This document shows, in pieces, positions 48,219 to 56,770 of a stretch of DNA of 64,000 bases. The position numbers and the translations under genes are program-made. Positions within the stretch are counted from its first letter, which is position 1; each line of letters opens with the position of its first letter. The notes under the pieces were generated by a model that worked only from the letters and a program-made list of their open reading frames with translations, made no database searches and was not told the DNA's origin. The DNA is from Paraburkholderia aspalathi (GTDB lineage Bacteria; Pseudomonadota; Gammaproteobacteria; Burkholderiales; Burkholderiaceae). Where the stretch lies: the NCBI RefSeq assembly GCF_900116445.1, contig NZ_FPBH01000011.1:1-64000 (forward strand), given 5' to 3'.

Positions 48219-49406
48219 CTACACGTTCGTACGCACCGGCAATCCACCGACGAACGCAGCAATCCGTTCGCAAGCATCGATCAGGCTTGCCTCGTCGACC
48301 ACAAAACCCAACCGCACAAAACCATTCGCGGTCTCGCCGAAGGCGCTGGCGTCAAGCAACGACACGCCTTGTGCCCGAAACAGTTGCCAGGTGAAATCGA
48401 CTGTATCGAGGCCCGTGCCGCTGACGTCGACCATCATGAACATGCCGGCTTCCGGCAACAGGCAACGCAAGCCCGGCACGCGGTGCAGGCGCTCGAACAC
48501 GACGTCGCGGCGGCGCCGGTAAATCTCGCGCATCTCGGCGACGATCGGCGCCTTGTTCTGCAGCGCGGTCAATGCAGCCTGCTGGATGAAACCTGGCAAG
48601 CCATACAGCATTGCCAAGGCGAGCCGCCCCATATGCTCGATCAGCGTGGCGGGCCCGATCGCCCAACCCACGCGCCAGCCCGCCATGGCATGCGATTTCG
48701 ACAGACTGCCGAGCGTCACCGTGCGCTCCGCCATACCTGGCAACGCCGCGATGCTCACGTGCTCACGCTCGAACGTGAGATCGGCATAGACCTCATCGGA
48801 GAGCACCCACAGGTCGTGCTCGCACGCGATCCGCGCGATGCGTTCCAGATCGGCGCGCGGCATCACCACGCCGGTCGGATTACACGGTGTCGCGAAGAAA
48901 ATGGCTTGGGTGCGCGGCGTGATGGCCGCTTCGAGCGCGTCGCAGTCGAGGTGAAACGCCCGCGCCGGATCGACCGGCACCGGCACAAGCGTGGCGCCCG
49001 CGGCGCGCACGCAGGCTTCGTATGTGAGGTACATCGGCTCGGGGACGATCACTTCGTCGCCCGCTTCCAGCAGGCACAACGAGGTGGCGAACACGCCGTT
49101 CTGCGCCCCCGCAGTCAGGATCACGTTGGCCGCGCTTACGGCGCAACCCGTGGTGCGCGCATGGTCTTCGGCAATCGCCGCGCGCGCCGGCTCACGCCCG
49201 GACACGGCGCTGTAATGCGTATCGCCGCTACGCAACGCTTCGATGGCGCGCTCGACGATCGGCGCGGGCGTCGCGAAATCGGGGTCGCCGACGCTCAGCA
49301 CGATCACATCTTCGCCATTGGCGAGCGCCTGCTGAGCGACACGATGGATTTCCCACGCCGAGGTACGCCTGCCCTGCAAACGCTCAACCAGATTCGAATA
49401 CTTCAT
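48219..49406 (-). CDS. PLP-dependent class I/II aminotransferase (AruH-like)
   Basis: The protein has 395 residues of fold type I. Landmarks are SVGDPDFATPAPIVERAIEA, NVILTAGAQNGVFATSLCLL, FATPCNPTG, the SDEVYADLTFE segment, and the PLP lysine in SLSKSHAMAGWR, with arginine in GFVRLGFVVDE. The closest characterised type from memory is arginine:pyruvate transaminase, but substrate range cannot be settled by sequence alone. ATG 49406 has GGTGAG upstream; the GTG at 49415 is an alternative. It lies between rpoN and gntR on the same strand; a terminator separates it from rpoN. Confidence 0.85.
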   Translation of the reverse strand: MKYSNLVERLQGRRTSAWEIHRVAQQALANGEDVIVLSVGDPDFATPAPIVERAIEALRSGDTHYSAVSGREPARAAIAEDHARTTGCAVSAANVILTAGAQNGVFATSLCLLEAGDEVIVPEPMYLTYEACVRAAGATLVPVPVDPARAFHLDCDALEAAITPRTQAIFFATPCNPTGVVMPRADLERIARIACEHDLWVLSDEVYADLTFEREHVSIAALPGMAERTVTLGSLSKSHAMAGWRVGWAIGPATLIEHMGRLALAMLYGLPGFIQQAALTALQNKAPIVAEMREIYRRRRDVVFERLHRVPGLRCLLPEAGMFMMVDVSGTGLDTVDFTWQLFRAQGVSLLDASAFGETANGFVRLGFVVDEASLIDACERIAAFVGGLPVRTNV

Positions 49407-49471
49407 GGAACTCACCCCGTTTCGACTTGAGCCGCCAATGTAATGGGGCGCGTGCGAAACGTCCAGATACG

Positions 49472-49508
49472 AAAAAGCGCCACGCGAGCACTGAGACTCG
49501 CGTGGCGC
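49472..49508 (-). terminator. Rho-independent terminator of rpoN
   Basis: The 12-bp stem GCGCCACGCGAG (49477-49488), loop of 8, and exact complement (49497-49508) are followed on the minus strand by TTTTT. It lies 35 nt after the rpoN stop. Confidence 0.88.
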
Positions 49509-49542
49509 TTCGCTGAAGCCCTGGCCCCGAAGGGCAACGCGT

Positions 49543-51024
49543 TTAAACCTGGCGGCGCAATTCCGCCGGCGGCACTTTCATCAAGTGGCGATATTTCGCC
49601 ACGGTACGCCGCGCCACCAGTACACCCTGATCCGCGAGCATCTTCGCAAGCGTCACGTCCGACAGCGGATCGTGGGTGTTCTCCGCGGCGATCATTTCCT
49701 TGAGCAACGCGCGCACGGCCGCGGCCGAACAGGTACCGCCGCTTTCTGTGCCGAGTTCACGCGGGAAGAAGTGCTTGAACTCGAAAATACCGCGCGGCGT
49801 GGCCATATATTTGTTGCCGGTCGCACGCGAGATGGTGGATTCGTGCAAACCGAGTTCCTCGGCCACATCGCGCAGCACCATCGGCTTGAGCGCGATTTCA
49901 CCGTACTGGAAGAAGGCTCGTTGATGCGCGACGATGCACTCGGCCACGCGTTGAATCGTATCGAAGCGCTGCTGCGCATTGCGGATCAGCCAGCGAGCTT
50001 CCTGCAATTGCTGCGCGAGCGGCGAACGGCTGGCACCGGCCGACTGCGCGAACAGCTCGGCATACATGCGATGGATGCGGGCGCGCGGCTGCACGGCCGG
50101 GTTGATCGTCACCGCCCATTTGTTGCGCACCTGACGCACGATCACGTCCGGCACCACGTAGTTGTCTTCGGTACGGCCGTAGTTGTTGCCCGGCTTCGGA
50201 TCGAGCTTGCGCACCAGCGCGCAGGCCACCCGCAGTTCCTCGGCGCTGCAGCCGATCTGCTTTTGCAGTTCAGCCTGTTCGCGACGCGCGAGGCGCTCCA
50301 GGTGATGGTCGACGATTTGCCGCGCCACATCGCGTCCAGGCGTGTCAGCGGGCAACGCGTTGACCTGCAGCGACAGACATTCGGATAACGAGCGGGCGCC
50401 AAGACCGGGACGATCGAGCGATTGCACGAGGCGCAGCGCCACCAGCAATTCTTCTTCAGTCAGTTCGGGTTCGAGGTCGACGCTGTCGGCGAGCTCGGAG
50501 AGTTCCTGACGCAGATAGCCGTCGTCATCGAGCGCCTCGATGATAAAACGGGCCACCGCGCGGTCACGGTCGTCGAGTCGATAGAGACGCAGCGAGTCGT
50601 GCAACTGCTCGCGCAAGGTCGGTTGGGAACGCGCCCATTCAGCGGGATCGCTACTGTCGGAGTCGCCGTTCTGGCGCGTCGAACTACGGGTGCTGTAGTC
50701 GCCCGAAAAGTCGCCGGGTATGTCGTCCTGCCCTGCGCTTTCCATTGTGTCGCCAGCGCTGTTGTCGACCGGTGACGATTCAGGTTCGGCCGCGGCGACC
50801 GTGTCCGTGGCGGGCGTCCCACCGACGTCATCGCCTGGCGTTGCAGTGGCGAGCGCGACGTCTTCCGTGTCGGTCGAGTCGTACTCGAGGAACGGATTGG
50901 TGTCGAGTGCAGTGCGCAACTCCTGCTGGAACTCGAGAGACGACAACTGCAACAGACGCACCGATTGCTGCAGACGCGGCGTGAGTGCGAGGGACTGCCT
51001 TGCGCGTAGTTCGATTGACGGCAT
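49543..51024 (-). CDS. rpoN: RNA polymerase sigma54 factor
   Basis: The protein has 493 residues. The N-terminal activator-interacting region (about 1-50, SLALTPRLQQSVRLLQLSSLE) is followed by an acidic linker (about 50-120), the core-binding domain (about 125-310), the DNA-binding helix-turn-helix (about 370-400) and the RpoN box ARRTVAKYR near 478. The usual lptB-rpoN-hpf neighbours are absent: an aminotransferase and a BON protein flank it. This suggests it is the second rpoN copy known in several Burkholderiaceae. PrpR, with GAFTGA, and a sigma54 promoter occur in the same window. Confidence 0.96.
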   Translation of the reverse strand: MPSIELRARQSLALTPRLQQSVRLLQLSSLEFQQELRTALDTNPFLEYDSTDTEDVALATATPGDDVGGTPATDTVAAAEPESSPVDNSAGDTMESAGQDDIPGDFSGDYSTRSSTRQNGDSDSSDPAEWARSQPTLREQLHDSLRLYRLDDRDRAVARFIIEALDDDGYLRQELSELADSVDLEPELTEEELLVALRLVQSLDRPGLGARSLSECLSLQVNALPADTPGRDVARQIVDHHLERLARREQAELQKQIGCSAEELRVACALVRKLDPKPGNNYGRTEDNYVVPDVIVRQVRNKWAVTINPAVQPRARIHRMYAELFAQSAGASRSPLAQQLQEARWLIRNAQQRFDTIQRVAECIVAHQRAFFQYGEIALKPMVLRDVAEELGLHESTISRATGNKYMATPRGIFEFKHFFPRELGTESGGTCSAAAVRALLKEMIAAENTHDPLSDVTLAKMLADQGVLVARRTVAKYRHLMKVPPAELRRQV

Positions 51025-51555
51025 TGTAGTGAGGTCCCGTTAATAGCTTGGAAAAGGTATCTGGCCTCAGTAGAGCAACTGTCATACCAGCTCGCCCAAC
51101 ACACTGTTTTTTCTAAGTTTTGCCTTTTCAGGCCCGCCAATTGCGCAGTGGGCGCGCGCCCTTTTTACAAGGACCCGGCAATTTCCGGTCGCCGGCCTTA
51201 CGGACCGTCGAACAGCCCGCCGCACGTGGCCGCCCCTCTATTCCTCAGCCTAAACGCATGTGCAGCACCGGCTTGTCCCGGCATCGGGCATTCGTGCGGT
51301 GTACCGGGCACACAGCTTGCGAATCAACACGGTGTGGACGGACGTGGGTCTTTGCACGCGAGTCGATCGCGAGGTAGCGCAAGCAGCAACGTAGCCACGC
51401 AAACGAAACACATGCATAGACCATCGTCCGGTGTCGATAACGGGCCCTGACGGAACCGTAGCGGCAACGACCCCACGCGAGTCATCAACGGTTTCGGCCG
51501 CGATCGACCGCAGGTAACAAGACCGCATTTTTTATCAACACCCGAAGGAGAAACC
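51025..51555. other. Intergenic stretch between rpoN and the BON gene
   Basis: These 531 nt separate two divergent genes and should hold both promoters. The plus-strand end has an AT-rich patch (ATTTTTTATCAAC) and the strong site AAGGAG just before the BON ATG. Short open frames on both strands lack any recognisable feature. No RNA gene was identified. Confidence 0.55.
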
Positions 51556-51894
51556 ATGAAGACCATCCAACTTCTGAAGACCGCAGGCAGCATCGCTTGT
51601 GTCGCATTCGCTCTGAACGCTACGGCGCAAACCAGCGGCTCGGCCCCGTCGGCAGCATCCGAAACTATCGGTCAGCACGTCGACGACGGCACCATCACCA
51701 CCAAGGCCAAGGCCGAACTGCTCAGCGCGAAGAACGTCAAATCGACTCATATCCACGTGAAGACCCGCAAGGGCGTGGTGTGGCTCACGGGTTCAGTGCC
51801 TTCGTCTGACGACAAGGCCGCAGCAGGGGAAGTCGTGAAGGGCGTAGATGGCGTCTCGAGCGTGAGGAACCATCTGAAGGTCGTAGCGGAATAA
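51556..51894 (+). CDS. BON domain protein, exported (OsmY-like)
   Basis: A 112-residue protein with a signal peptide (MKTIQLLKTAGSIACVAFAL, cleaved near NATA|Q) and one BON domain (about 40-110): TTKAKAELLSAKNVKSTHIH, KGVVWLTGSV and GVSSVRNHLKVV. BON proteins bind membranes or other proteins and are often induced by osmotic or general stress. AAGGAG precedes the start. A long hairpin and a terminator follow. It opens the stress-type gene group of this region. Confidence 0.9.
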   Translation: MKTIQLLKTAGSIACVAFALNATAQTSGSAPSAASETIGQHVDDGTITTKAKAELLSAKNVKSTHIHVKTRKGVVWLTGSVPSSDDKAAAGEVVKGVDGVSSVRNHLKVVAE

Positions 51895-51902
51895 CTGCGC
51901 GG

Positions 51903-51932
51903 AACAACAGCAGCGTCTTCGCTGCTGTTGTT
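51903..51932 (+). terminator. Hairpin after the BON gene
   Basis: AACAACAGCAGCG (51903-51915), loop TCTT, exact complement to 51932. It has a 13-bp stem but no clear T-tract. It may be a processing or stabilising structure upstream of the real terminator. Confidence 0.65.
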
Positions 51933-51945
51933 GTCCAGCTTCAAA

Positions 51946-51977
51946 AAACCGGCGTTCTTGTGAGCGCCGGTTTCCTT
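51946..51977. terminator. Bidirectional terminator between the BON and DUF2383 genes
   Basis: AAACCGGCG (51946-51954) pairs with CGCCGGTTT (51965-51973); TTTCCTTTT follows on the plus strand and TTTTTTGAA on the minus strand. It serves the two convergent genes. Confidence 0.82.
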
Positions 51978-52003
51978 TTCTACCTGCAGTTTTCTATCTG
52001 CAA

Positions 52004-52456
52004 TTACGGCTTGGCCGCAGCGTACTGATCGCGTAAGTCACGCACGCGATCATGGTTTTGCAGTACGCCCTGGTACTGACGCTCAACCAGCGCCCGGACG
52101 TCCAGCGGCAACTCCTTTTCAAGCGCGTCGTGATAGCGCTTTTTCGCAACGTCTTCGCCCTTTTCGCATTCGGCGAGGATCTCGTGATCACTGCGATCCG
52201 ACACAGCCGACTTCACGTCGACCCAGCCGCGATGCAGCGCACCGCTCATACTGCCGCCTGTTTCGGGCTTGCCGCCCAGCGCCTGAACCGCATCCTGCAA
52301 TTCACGCGCACCACGCGTGCAGTCTTCGGCGCGCGACAGAAACAGCGATTTCAGCTGCGCGTCATGCGCGTCTTCTGCCGCCTTGCGAAAGCCCTTCTCG
52401 CCATCCTTCGACGTTTCGACCAGATCGTTCAGCACGGAGACAACGTTCGTAGCCAT
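52004..52456 (-). CDS. DUF2383 / PA2169-like four-helix-bundle protein
   Basis: A 150-residue cytoplasmic, all-helical protein: VVSVLNDLVETSKDGEKGFR, KSLFLSRAEDCTRGARELQD, HRGWVDVKSAV and DHEILAECEKGEDVAKKRYH. The DUF2383 domain is a ferritin-like bundle without obvious iron ligands; members are linked to stress and stationary phase. It converges with the BON gene across a shared terminator. Function is unknown. Confidence 0.85.
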   Translation of the reverse strand: MATNVVSVLNDLVETSKDGEKGFRKAAEDAHDAQLKSLFLSRAEDCTRGARELQDAVQALGGKPETGGSMSGALHRGWVDVKSAVSDRSDHEILAECEKGEDVAKKRYHDALEKELPLDVRALVERQYQGVLQNHDRVRDLRDQYAAAKP

Positions 52457-52647
52457 TCAATACCTCCAGGGGTTTCGTTAATCGAGGAATCCGCCGCTAC
52501 GCACTGCCATGTAGCCGCGGGCTTCGCATGTCTATGCGCATGAGGCGTGCCCGGCTCGCGAATACCCCCCGGCATGAATGCAAAACGGCCCGACATTTGC
52601 CGGGCCATTCTGTTGTTTGCAGCGTCTCCACTCAAACGAAAGCGATC

Positions 52648-52692
52648 GCCTCACTTATTGCCTCATTTATTGCCTCATTTATTGCTTCACTC
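52648..52692. repeat. 12-bp tandem repeat (GCCTCAYTTATT)
   Basis: Three full units start at 52648, 52660 and 52672, followed by a partial, diverged unit from 52684. The repeat ends at the stop codon of the glycine-zipper protein gene. It is a small microsatellite-like repeat in the 3' untranslated region of that gene. Confidence 0.85.
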
Positions 52693-53284
52693 AGGCATGC
52701 CGTTCGCTGAATTCGCCGAATTCGTTGAGCGGTTCGGGCGTTTTGAGCGGATCGAAGTCGGCCCAGCGCCCTTGCTGCCAGCGCCCGCTCGCGCGTTCGA
52801 TCGCGAGGCCCCCTGCTTCGCGCAATACCTTAGCCGCGTCGAACTGATTGTCGGGCGATACATGCACGGCAACCAGCACGCCGGAGTCGCGCATTTCCTG
52901 ATGGAAGCGCAAATGGTGGTGGCCGGCCTCGCCGCCTTCGCGCGTGCGCGCCATCGCACCGGCGAGGGAGCCTATGTATGCGCCGACGCCGGCCGCGATC
53001 AGCGAGACGAGAATCGGCGCCGAAAACGCCGCGAAAATCCCGACGCCGACCACAGCGCCCACTACCGCGCCGATCGTCACGCCCATGCCGGCGCCCTTCG
53101 GGGCTTCTCTCGCCCCCGGATCGGTGCCGGTATCGCCGCCGATCGGATAACGCGCGTGCTGGCCACGCGGATTGACAAAAAACAGCGTGACGTCTTCTTC
53201 GACGAAACCTGCGTTGAAGAGCTTTTGCGCCGCATCTTCGGCGGCGGGGAAAGTCGTAAACCGTGCTGCGACGATGAGTGACAT
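52691..53284 (-). CDS. Glycine-zipper membrane protein
   Basis: The protein has 197 residues. An N-terminal soluble domain (about 1-60: AARFTTFPAAEDAAQKLFNA, DVTLFFVNPRGQH) precedes two hydrophobic glycine-rich helices (about 67-110: GMGVTIGAVVGAVVGVGIFA and LIAAGVGAYIGSLAGAMA), then a soluble C-terminus with HHHLRFHQEM. Such proteins are related to general stress proteins of the YflT/DUF1269 type. It is of unknown function and belongs to the stress-type cluster. The 12-bp tandem repeat lies just after its stop. Confidence 0.75.
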   Translation of the reverse strand: MSLIVAARFTTFPAAEDAAQKLFNAGFVEEDVTLFFVNPRGQHARYPIGGDTGTDPGAREAPKGAGMGVTIGAVVGAVVGVGIFAAFSAPILVSLIAAGVGAYIGSLAGAMARTREGGEAGHHHLRFHQEMRDSGVLVAVHVSPDNQFDAAKVLREAGGLAIERASGRWQQGRWADFDPLKTPEPLNEFGEFSERHA

Positions 53285-53386
53285 AAGGCCTCCTTACATC
53301 GTTGAAACGCGTTTTGCGGACCCTGCCGCCACACGGCATCGCGCTGCGCTGCAAAAATACACGCGGGAGGTAGGCGTATGCCCGGA

Positions 53387-53731
53387 CTACGCGGCGGTGC
53401 CGCGATCGGGCTCCATGCCTTCCACTCTGAACAGTCCACTATGCAACACTACGCCTTCACCGGCGTTCTGGTCGAGTGCTTCTGCGCAAACCGAGCGGAT
53501 ACGATTGCGCCCCTTGTCGAAAGCGGCCATCAGGGCGGATTCGAGCGCGGAATCGGCGCCGAAATGATCTTCCAGCGCCTCGGCCGTAATCGCGCACACA
53601 ACCGCTTCGCCGTCGACGCGCGCCATGAAGCGCACAGTCAGATTCGCTCCGTCGAAGAGCGGCTTGTCGTCGGGAAAAGTGATCTGCATAAGGGAGTCCT
53701 CATAGGCCGGCCGGGGCAGGATCGCGTTCAT
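53387..53731 (-). CDS. DUF1488 family protein
   Basis: A 114-residue protein that matches the DUF1488 family (MQITFPDDKPLFDGANLTVR, FMARVDGEAVVCAITAEALE). Function is unknown; homologues often sit with stress genes. The ATG at 53731 overlaps the stop of the DUF4142 gene as ATGA, implying coupled translation. The internal ATG at 53689 gives the more usual family start and cannot be excluded. Confidence 0.78.
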   Translation of the reverse strand: MNAILPRPAYEDSLMQITFPDDKPLFDGANLTVRFMARVDGEAVVCAITAEALEDHFGADSALESALMAAFDKGRNRIRSVCAEALDQNAGEGVVLHSGLFRVEGMEPDRGTAA

Positions 53732-54291
53732 GACGAACCCTTCATTGAACCGGCCAGTTGCTGCGCCATCGCGAGGTGATGTTTGATCGTCGGCAGCGCG
53801 TGCGCGGCGGCGGCCTTCAGTTGTGAGTCGGTGCCGCTCTGGCTCTCCTGCTGGAACAGGTCGACCGCTCGCTGATGCGCTTCCACACCGATCTGCTCGA
53901 CGTAGGCCTGATCGAATTCGTTGCCCTTGAGCGTCTGCAGTTTTCCGACCAGCGCCGAATCGGCGGACGGCGTCGTCGCAAGCCCCTTCTTCGCGACGAT
54001 TGCGGCCATGCCGTGCGAGAGTTTCGTATGGTCGGCGATCATTTGCTGCGCGAATTTCTTGACGTGCGGATCGCTCGAATTCTTGAGTGCGATTCTGCTT
54101 GCCGCGATTTCGGTGGCGTCGGCCTGTGAGGCATCCTGCACGAACTGCTGGTCTGCAGGCGAGAGCTTTGTGCCGCTCACCGGCGCAGCGCTAGCGGGGG
54201 CGTCACTGGCTTGTGCGTATGCAGGCCCGATCGACGCTGCGCCAAGCCCCAGCGCAAAAGCCATCACTTGTACGGAATATCGGAATTTCAT
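53728..54291 (-). CDS. DUF4142 periplasmic protein
   Basis: The protein has 187 residues with a signal peptide (cleaved near AYAQ|A, residue 27). The DUF4142 domain (about 45-180) is a ferritin-like helical bundle: SPADQQFVQDASQADATEIA, DPHVKKFAQQMIADHTKLSH and EFDQAYVEQIGVEAHQRAVD. Members are exported and widespread in stress clusters; no metal ligand set was recognised. The DUF1488 gene follows with a 4-nt overlap. Confidence 0.88.
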   Translation of the reverse strand: MKFRYSVQVMAFALGLGAASIGPAYAQASDAPASAAPVSGTKLSPADQQFVQDASQADATEIAASRIALKNSSDPHVKKFAQQMIADHTKLSHGMAAIVAKKGLATTPSADSALVGKLQTLKGNEFDQAYVEQIGVEAHQRAVDLFQQESQSGTDSQLKAAAAHALPTIKHHLAMAQQLAGSMKGSS

Positions 54292-54576
54292 ACGTTTTCT
54301 CCCTGGTCGACCTGTCTACCGAAGCGGGCTGAGCGATGAGACCGCGGTATTTCAGAACCGCTTCTGCGTCCCTTGTCTCTGTCCGTTCGTTACGTCCGTA
54401 GTCAGCAAAAGACGTGCCCATGCCTGACCGCCGCCTTCAGCACCGGTAGCAAGGTGCGTAAGGACTGTTCCGCCCACGCACGCCACCATGCGCAAAGCGC
54501 GCGGCGGGCATCGCTTTTGCTCGCGGCCAGTCATCGGCGCATACGCGCTTCATGCTTGAAACTTCTACCTGCAACC

Positions 54577-55881
54577 ATGGCTGCCACGACCCAACCGATG
54601 CAACGCCGCACGGAGCGCGCCGGACGCGCGGACGAAACCGCCGCGCAACGAGCCGCTCCCGCCGACCTGCCGCCGGGCCTGCGCCATGCCGACGACAGCA
54701 AGCCCGGCTACACACGCAAGCGTGAAAAAGACGGCTTCATCTACATCGACCTGAGCGGCAAGCGCATCGACGATGAAGAGGAAATCAAACGCATCAGTGC
54801 CCTCGCCATTCCACCCGCTTACGAAGACGTCTGGATCTGTCCCGACGCGCGCGGCCATATCCAGGCGACGGGCCGAGACGCACGCGGCCGCAAGCAATAC
54901 CGGTATCACCCACGCTGGCGCGAGACACGCGACGCCGACAAATACGAACGCATGGCCGAGTTCGGCCGCGCGTTACCGAAAATCCGCGCACGCGTCGCTC
55001 GCGACCTGAAGCTGCCGGGCATGCCGTGCGACAAGGTCATCGCGGCGATCGTGCAGTTGCTCGACACGACGCTGATCCGCATCGGCAGTGTGGAATACGC
55101 GCGCGAGAATCAGTCGTACGGTTTGACGACACTGCGCAAGAAGCATGTGAAGATCGAAGCGGGCCAATTGCGCTTCAAATTTCGCGGCAAAAGCGGCATC
55201 GAGCATGACGTGACGGTGGACAATCCGCGCATCAAACGCATCGTGCGCCGCTGCGCCGAACTGCCGGGCCACGACCTGTTTCAGTACCTCGACGAAGACG
55301 GCACGCGCCGCACGATAGGGTCGGCCGACATCAACGACTACCTGCGCCGCGCGAGCGATGCCGACTTCACCGCGAAGGACTACCGAACGTGGGCCGGCAG
55401 CGTCTATGCCTTGGCCGCGCTACGGCGGCTGGTGTGCAGCAGCGCTACGGAGGCGCGCCGCCATATCGTTGCGACGGTCAAGGATGTGGCGGCGCTATTG
55501 CGCAATACGCCCGCGGTTTGCCGGCGCTGCTACATCCACCCTATGGTGATCAGCGCGTTCGAGGCGGCCGAATTGCAGAGCTTGCCACCCGGCCAGGCAC
55601 GCCGTGGATTGAGAGTGGACGAAGTGGCATTTGCCACGCTGCTTGCCCATGCGGAGAAACGTGCGGCAAAGCTGGCACGCACGGCCGGCGCCAAGGGCCG
55701 CAAGATGCGGGAGACGGCGGTGACGGACAGCATCAACGGCTCCTTGACCAGTCTGTTGAAAAAATCTCGCGTGGTGGCGCGCAAAAACGCTGCGGCGAAG
55801 ACCGGCACGCAAACCGCACGGCGGTCGGCCGCGTCGCGCGAGGTCACGGCATCGCGTGACGCCAAGCAGGCGGCTCGCTGA
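54577..55881 (+). CDS. DNA topoisomerase IB
   Basis: A poxvirus-like type IB topoisomerase that relaxes supercoils through a 3'-phosphotyrosyl intermediate. It has 434 residues from ATG 54577. An N-terminal domain with PPGLRHADDSKPGYTRKREK precedes the catalytic domain with TLIRIGSVEYARENQSYGL, TLRKKHVKI and FTAKDYRTWAGSVYAL, and the active-site tyrosine lies in CRRCYIHPMVI. The last about 70 residues are Lys/Ala/Arg-rich and probably bind DNA non-specifically. Bacterial TopIB genes often occur in stress gene groups such as this one. The frame upstream of 54577 is not conserved sequence. Confidence 0.94.
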   Translation: MAATTQPMQRRTERAGRADETAAQRAAPADLPPGLRHADDSKPGYTRKREKDGFIYIDLSGKRIDDEEEIKRISALAIPPAYEDVWICPDARGHIQATGRDARGRKQYRYHPRWRETRDADKYERMAEFGRALPKIRARVARDLKLPGMPCDKVIAAIVQLLDTTLIRIGSVEYARENQSYGLTTLRKKHVKIEAGQLRFKFRGKSGIEHDVTVDNPRIKRIVRRCAELPGHDLFQYLDEDGTRRTIGSADINDYLRRASDADFTAKDYRTWAGSVYALAALRRLVCSSATEARRHIVATVKDVAALLRNTPAVCRRCYIHPMVISAFEAAELQSLPPGQARRGLRVDEVAFATLLAHAEKRAAKLARTAGAKGRKMRETAVTDSINGSLTSLLKKSRVVARKNAAAKTGTQTARRSAASREVTASRDAKQAAR

Positions 55882-55914
55882 GCAAAACTGAGGTTCGGAT
55901 CTCCGACCAAGCTC

Positions 55915-56190
55915 TTATTGACTGGCGCCGGAGGCCGCTGAGGCTGCGCCCGACCTACTCGCCGCTTCGGTGGCGGCAGCCGCCGCCGCGCCGCTGCTCG
56001 TATCTGCAGTACTGCCGGTGGCCGCGTTGCCGTTCATCACGCCGCTGCTGGCCAGCGCGGAACTGGCGGCAGTAGACGTATCCGCGCTGCCGTTATCGGA
56101 CCGTTTGCAGCCTGCGGCCGCGGTCAATAACACCACCGCTGCCACGATCAGCACCTGCTTGCCCGCGCTTTGTCTGGATAGCTGTTTCAT
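55915..56190 (-). CDS. Small Ala/Ser-rich lipoprotein
   Basis: The protein has 91 residues. It has a hydrophobic leader and a lipobox LTAAAGC (Cys28), after which the chain is almost entirely Ala, Ser, Gly and Thr. This is a lipoprotein of low complexity, probably an envelope surface or spacer protein of unknown function. It lies between topoisomerase IB (convergent) and another small exported protein on the same strand. Confidence 0.7.
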   Translation of the reverse strand: MKQLSRQSAGKQVLIVAAVVLLTAAAGCKRSDNGSADTSTAASSALASSGVMNGNAATGSTADTSSGAAAAAATEAASRSGAASAASGASQ

Positions 56191-56278
56191 CTTTCTCCTC
56201 CGTCATCGGTCAGGTGAATCCGCAACTGCATGACGCGAGCGCGGATTCGCCTGCCATCATTGATGTTCATCGCCTGCG

Positions 56279-56569
56279 TTATTGGCCGTTCGTGCCGCTG
56301 CCCGCGTCCGCACCCGGCGTATTGGTCGAATCGCTCATTGGCTTCTTGGTCTTCGCCTTCGACTTCGACATGTGATGCGTTTTCGAGCCACTGGCACTCA
56401 TTGCCCCCGAAGTCGACCCTGCGGATGCCGCATCATGTGCGGCGTTGTTGCTCGAGCCAGCGGATCCGCCTCCGCCCGCGCCGCCGTTACCGTTGCCGCC
56501 CGCTTGCGCGAAAGCGACGCTCGACATCGCGACCAATGCCGACACCAGCAATGCTTTTGAATAGTTCAT
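56279..56569 (-). CDS. Small exported Gly/Ser-rich protein
   Basis: A 96-residue protein from ATG 56569, which follows GGGAG. It has a signal peptide (MNYSKALLVSALVAMSSVAF, cleaved near AFAQ) and a mature part made of glycine, serine and alanine runs, with a basic stretch HHMSKSKAKTKKPMSD. No fold is recognisable. The frame is open upstream to 56815, but that part lies over the leader of the PRC-barrel gene. It is divergent from that gene. Confidence 0.72.
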   Translation of the reverse strand: MNYSKALLVSALVAMSSVAFAQAGGNGNGGAGGGGSAGSSNNAAHDAASAGSTSGAMSASGSKTHHMSKSKAKTKKPMSDSTNTPGADAGSGTNGQ

Positions 56570-56770
56570 CGAAGTCTCCCTAAGTGAATGGACGGCGTTT
56601 GCCGCTTGCAGCGCGAGCTTGTCCAATCCGTGCTTCTGCCGCTCGAGCTGGGCACTGGCACTCATGCTGTTGGCCAAAGCCGCAGCAAGGGCTATGCCGC
56701 GCTGCTGCGAATCGAAGGAACGCCGATTGCTCAGTTCTCTCCACACATCGAACCGGTAAGGAGAAACATC

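Noticed and set aside
52648..52692. Tandem 12-bp units as a possible CRISPR array
   Set aside because: The units are contiguous without spacers and far too short for CRISPR repeats.
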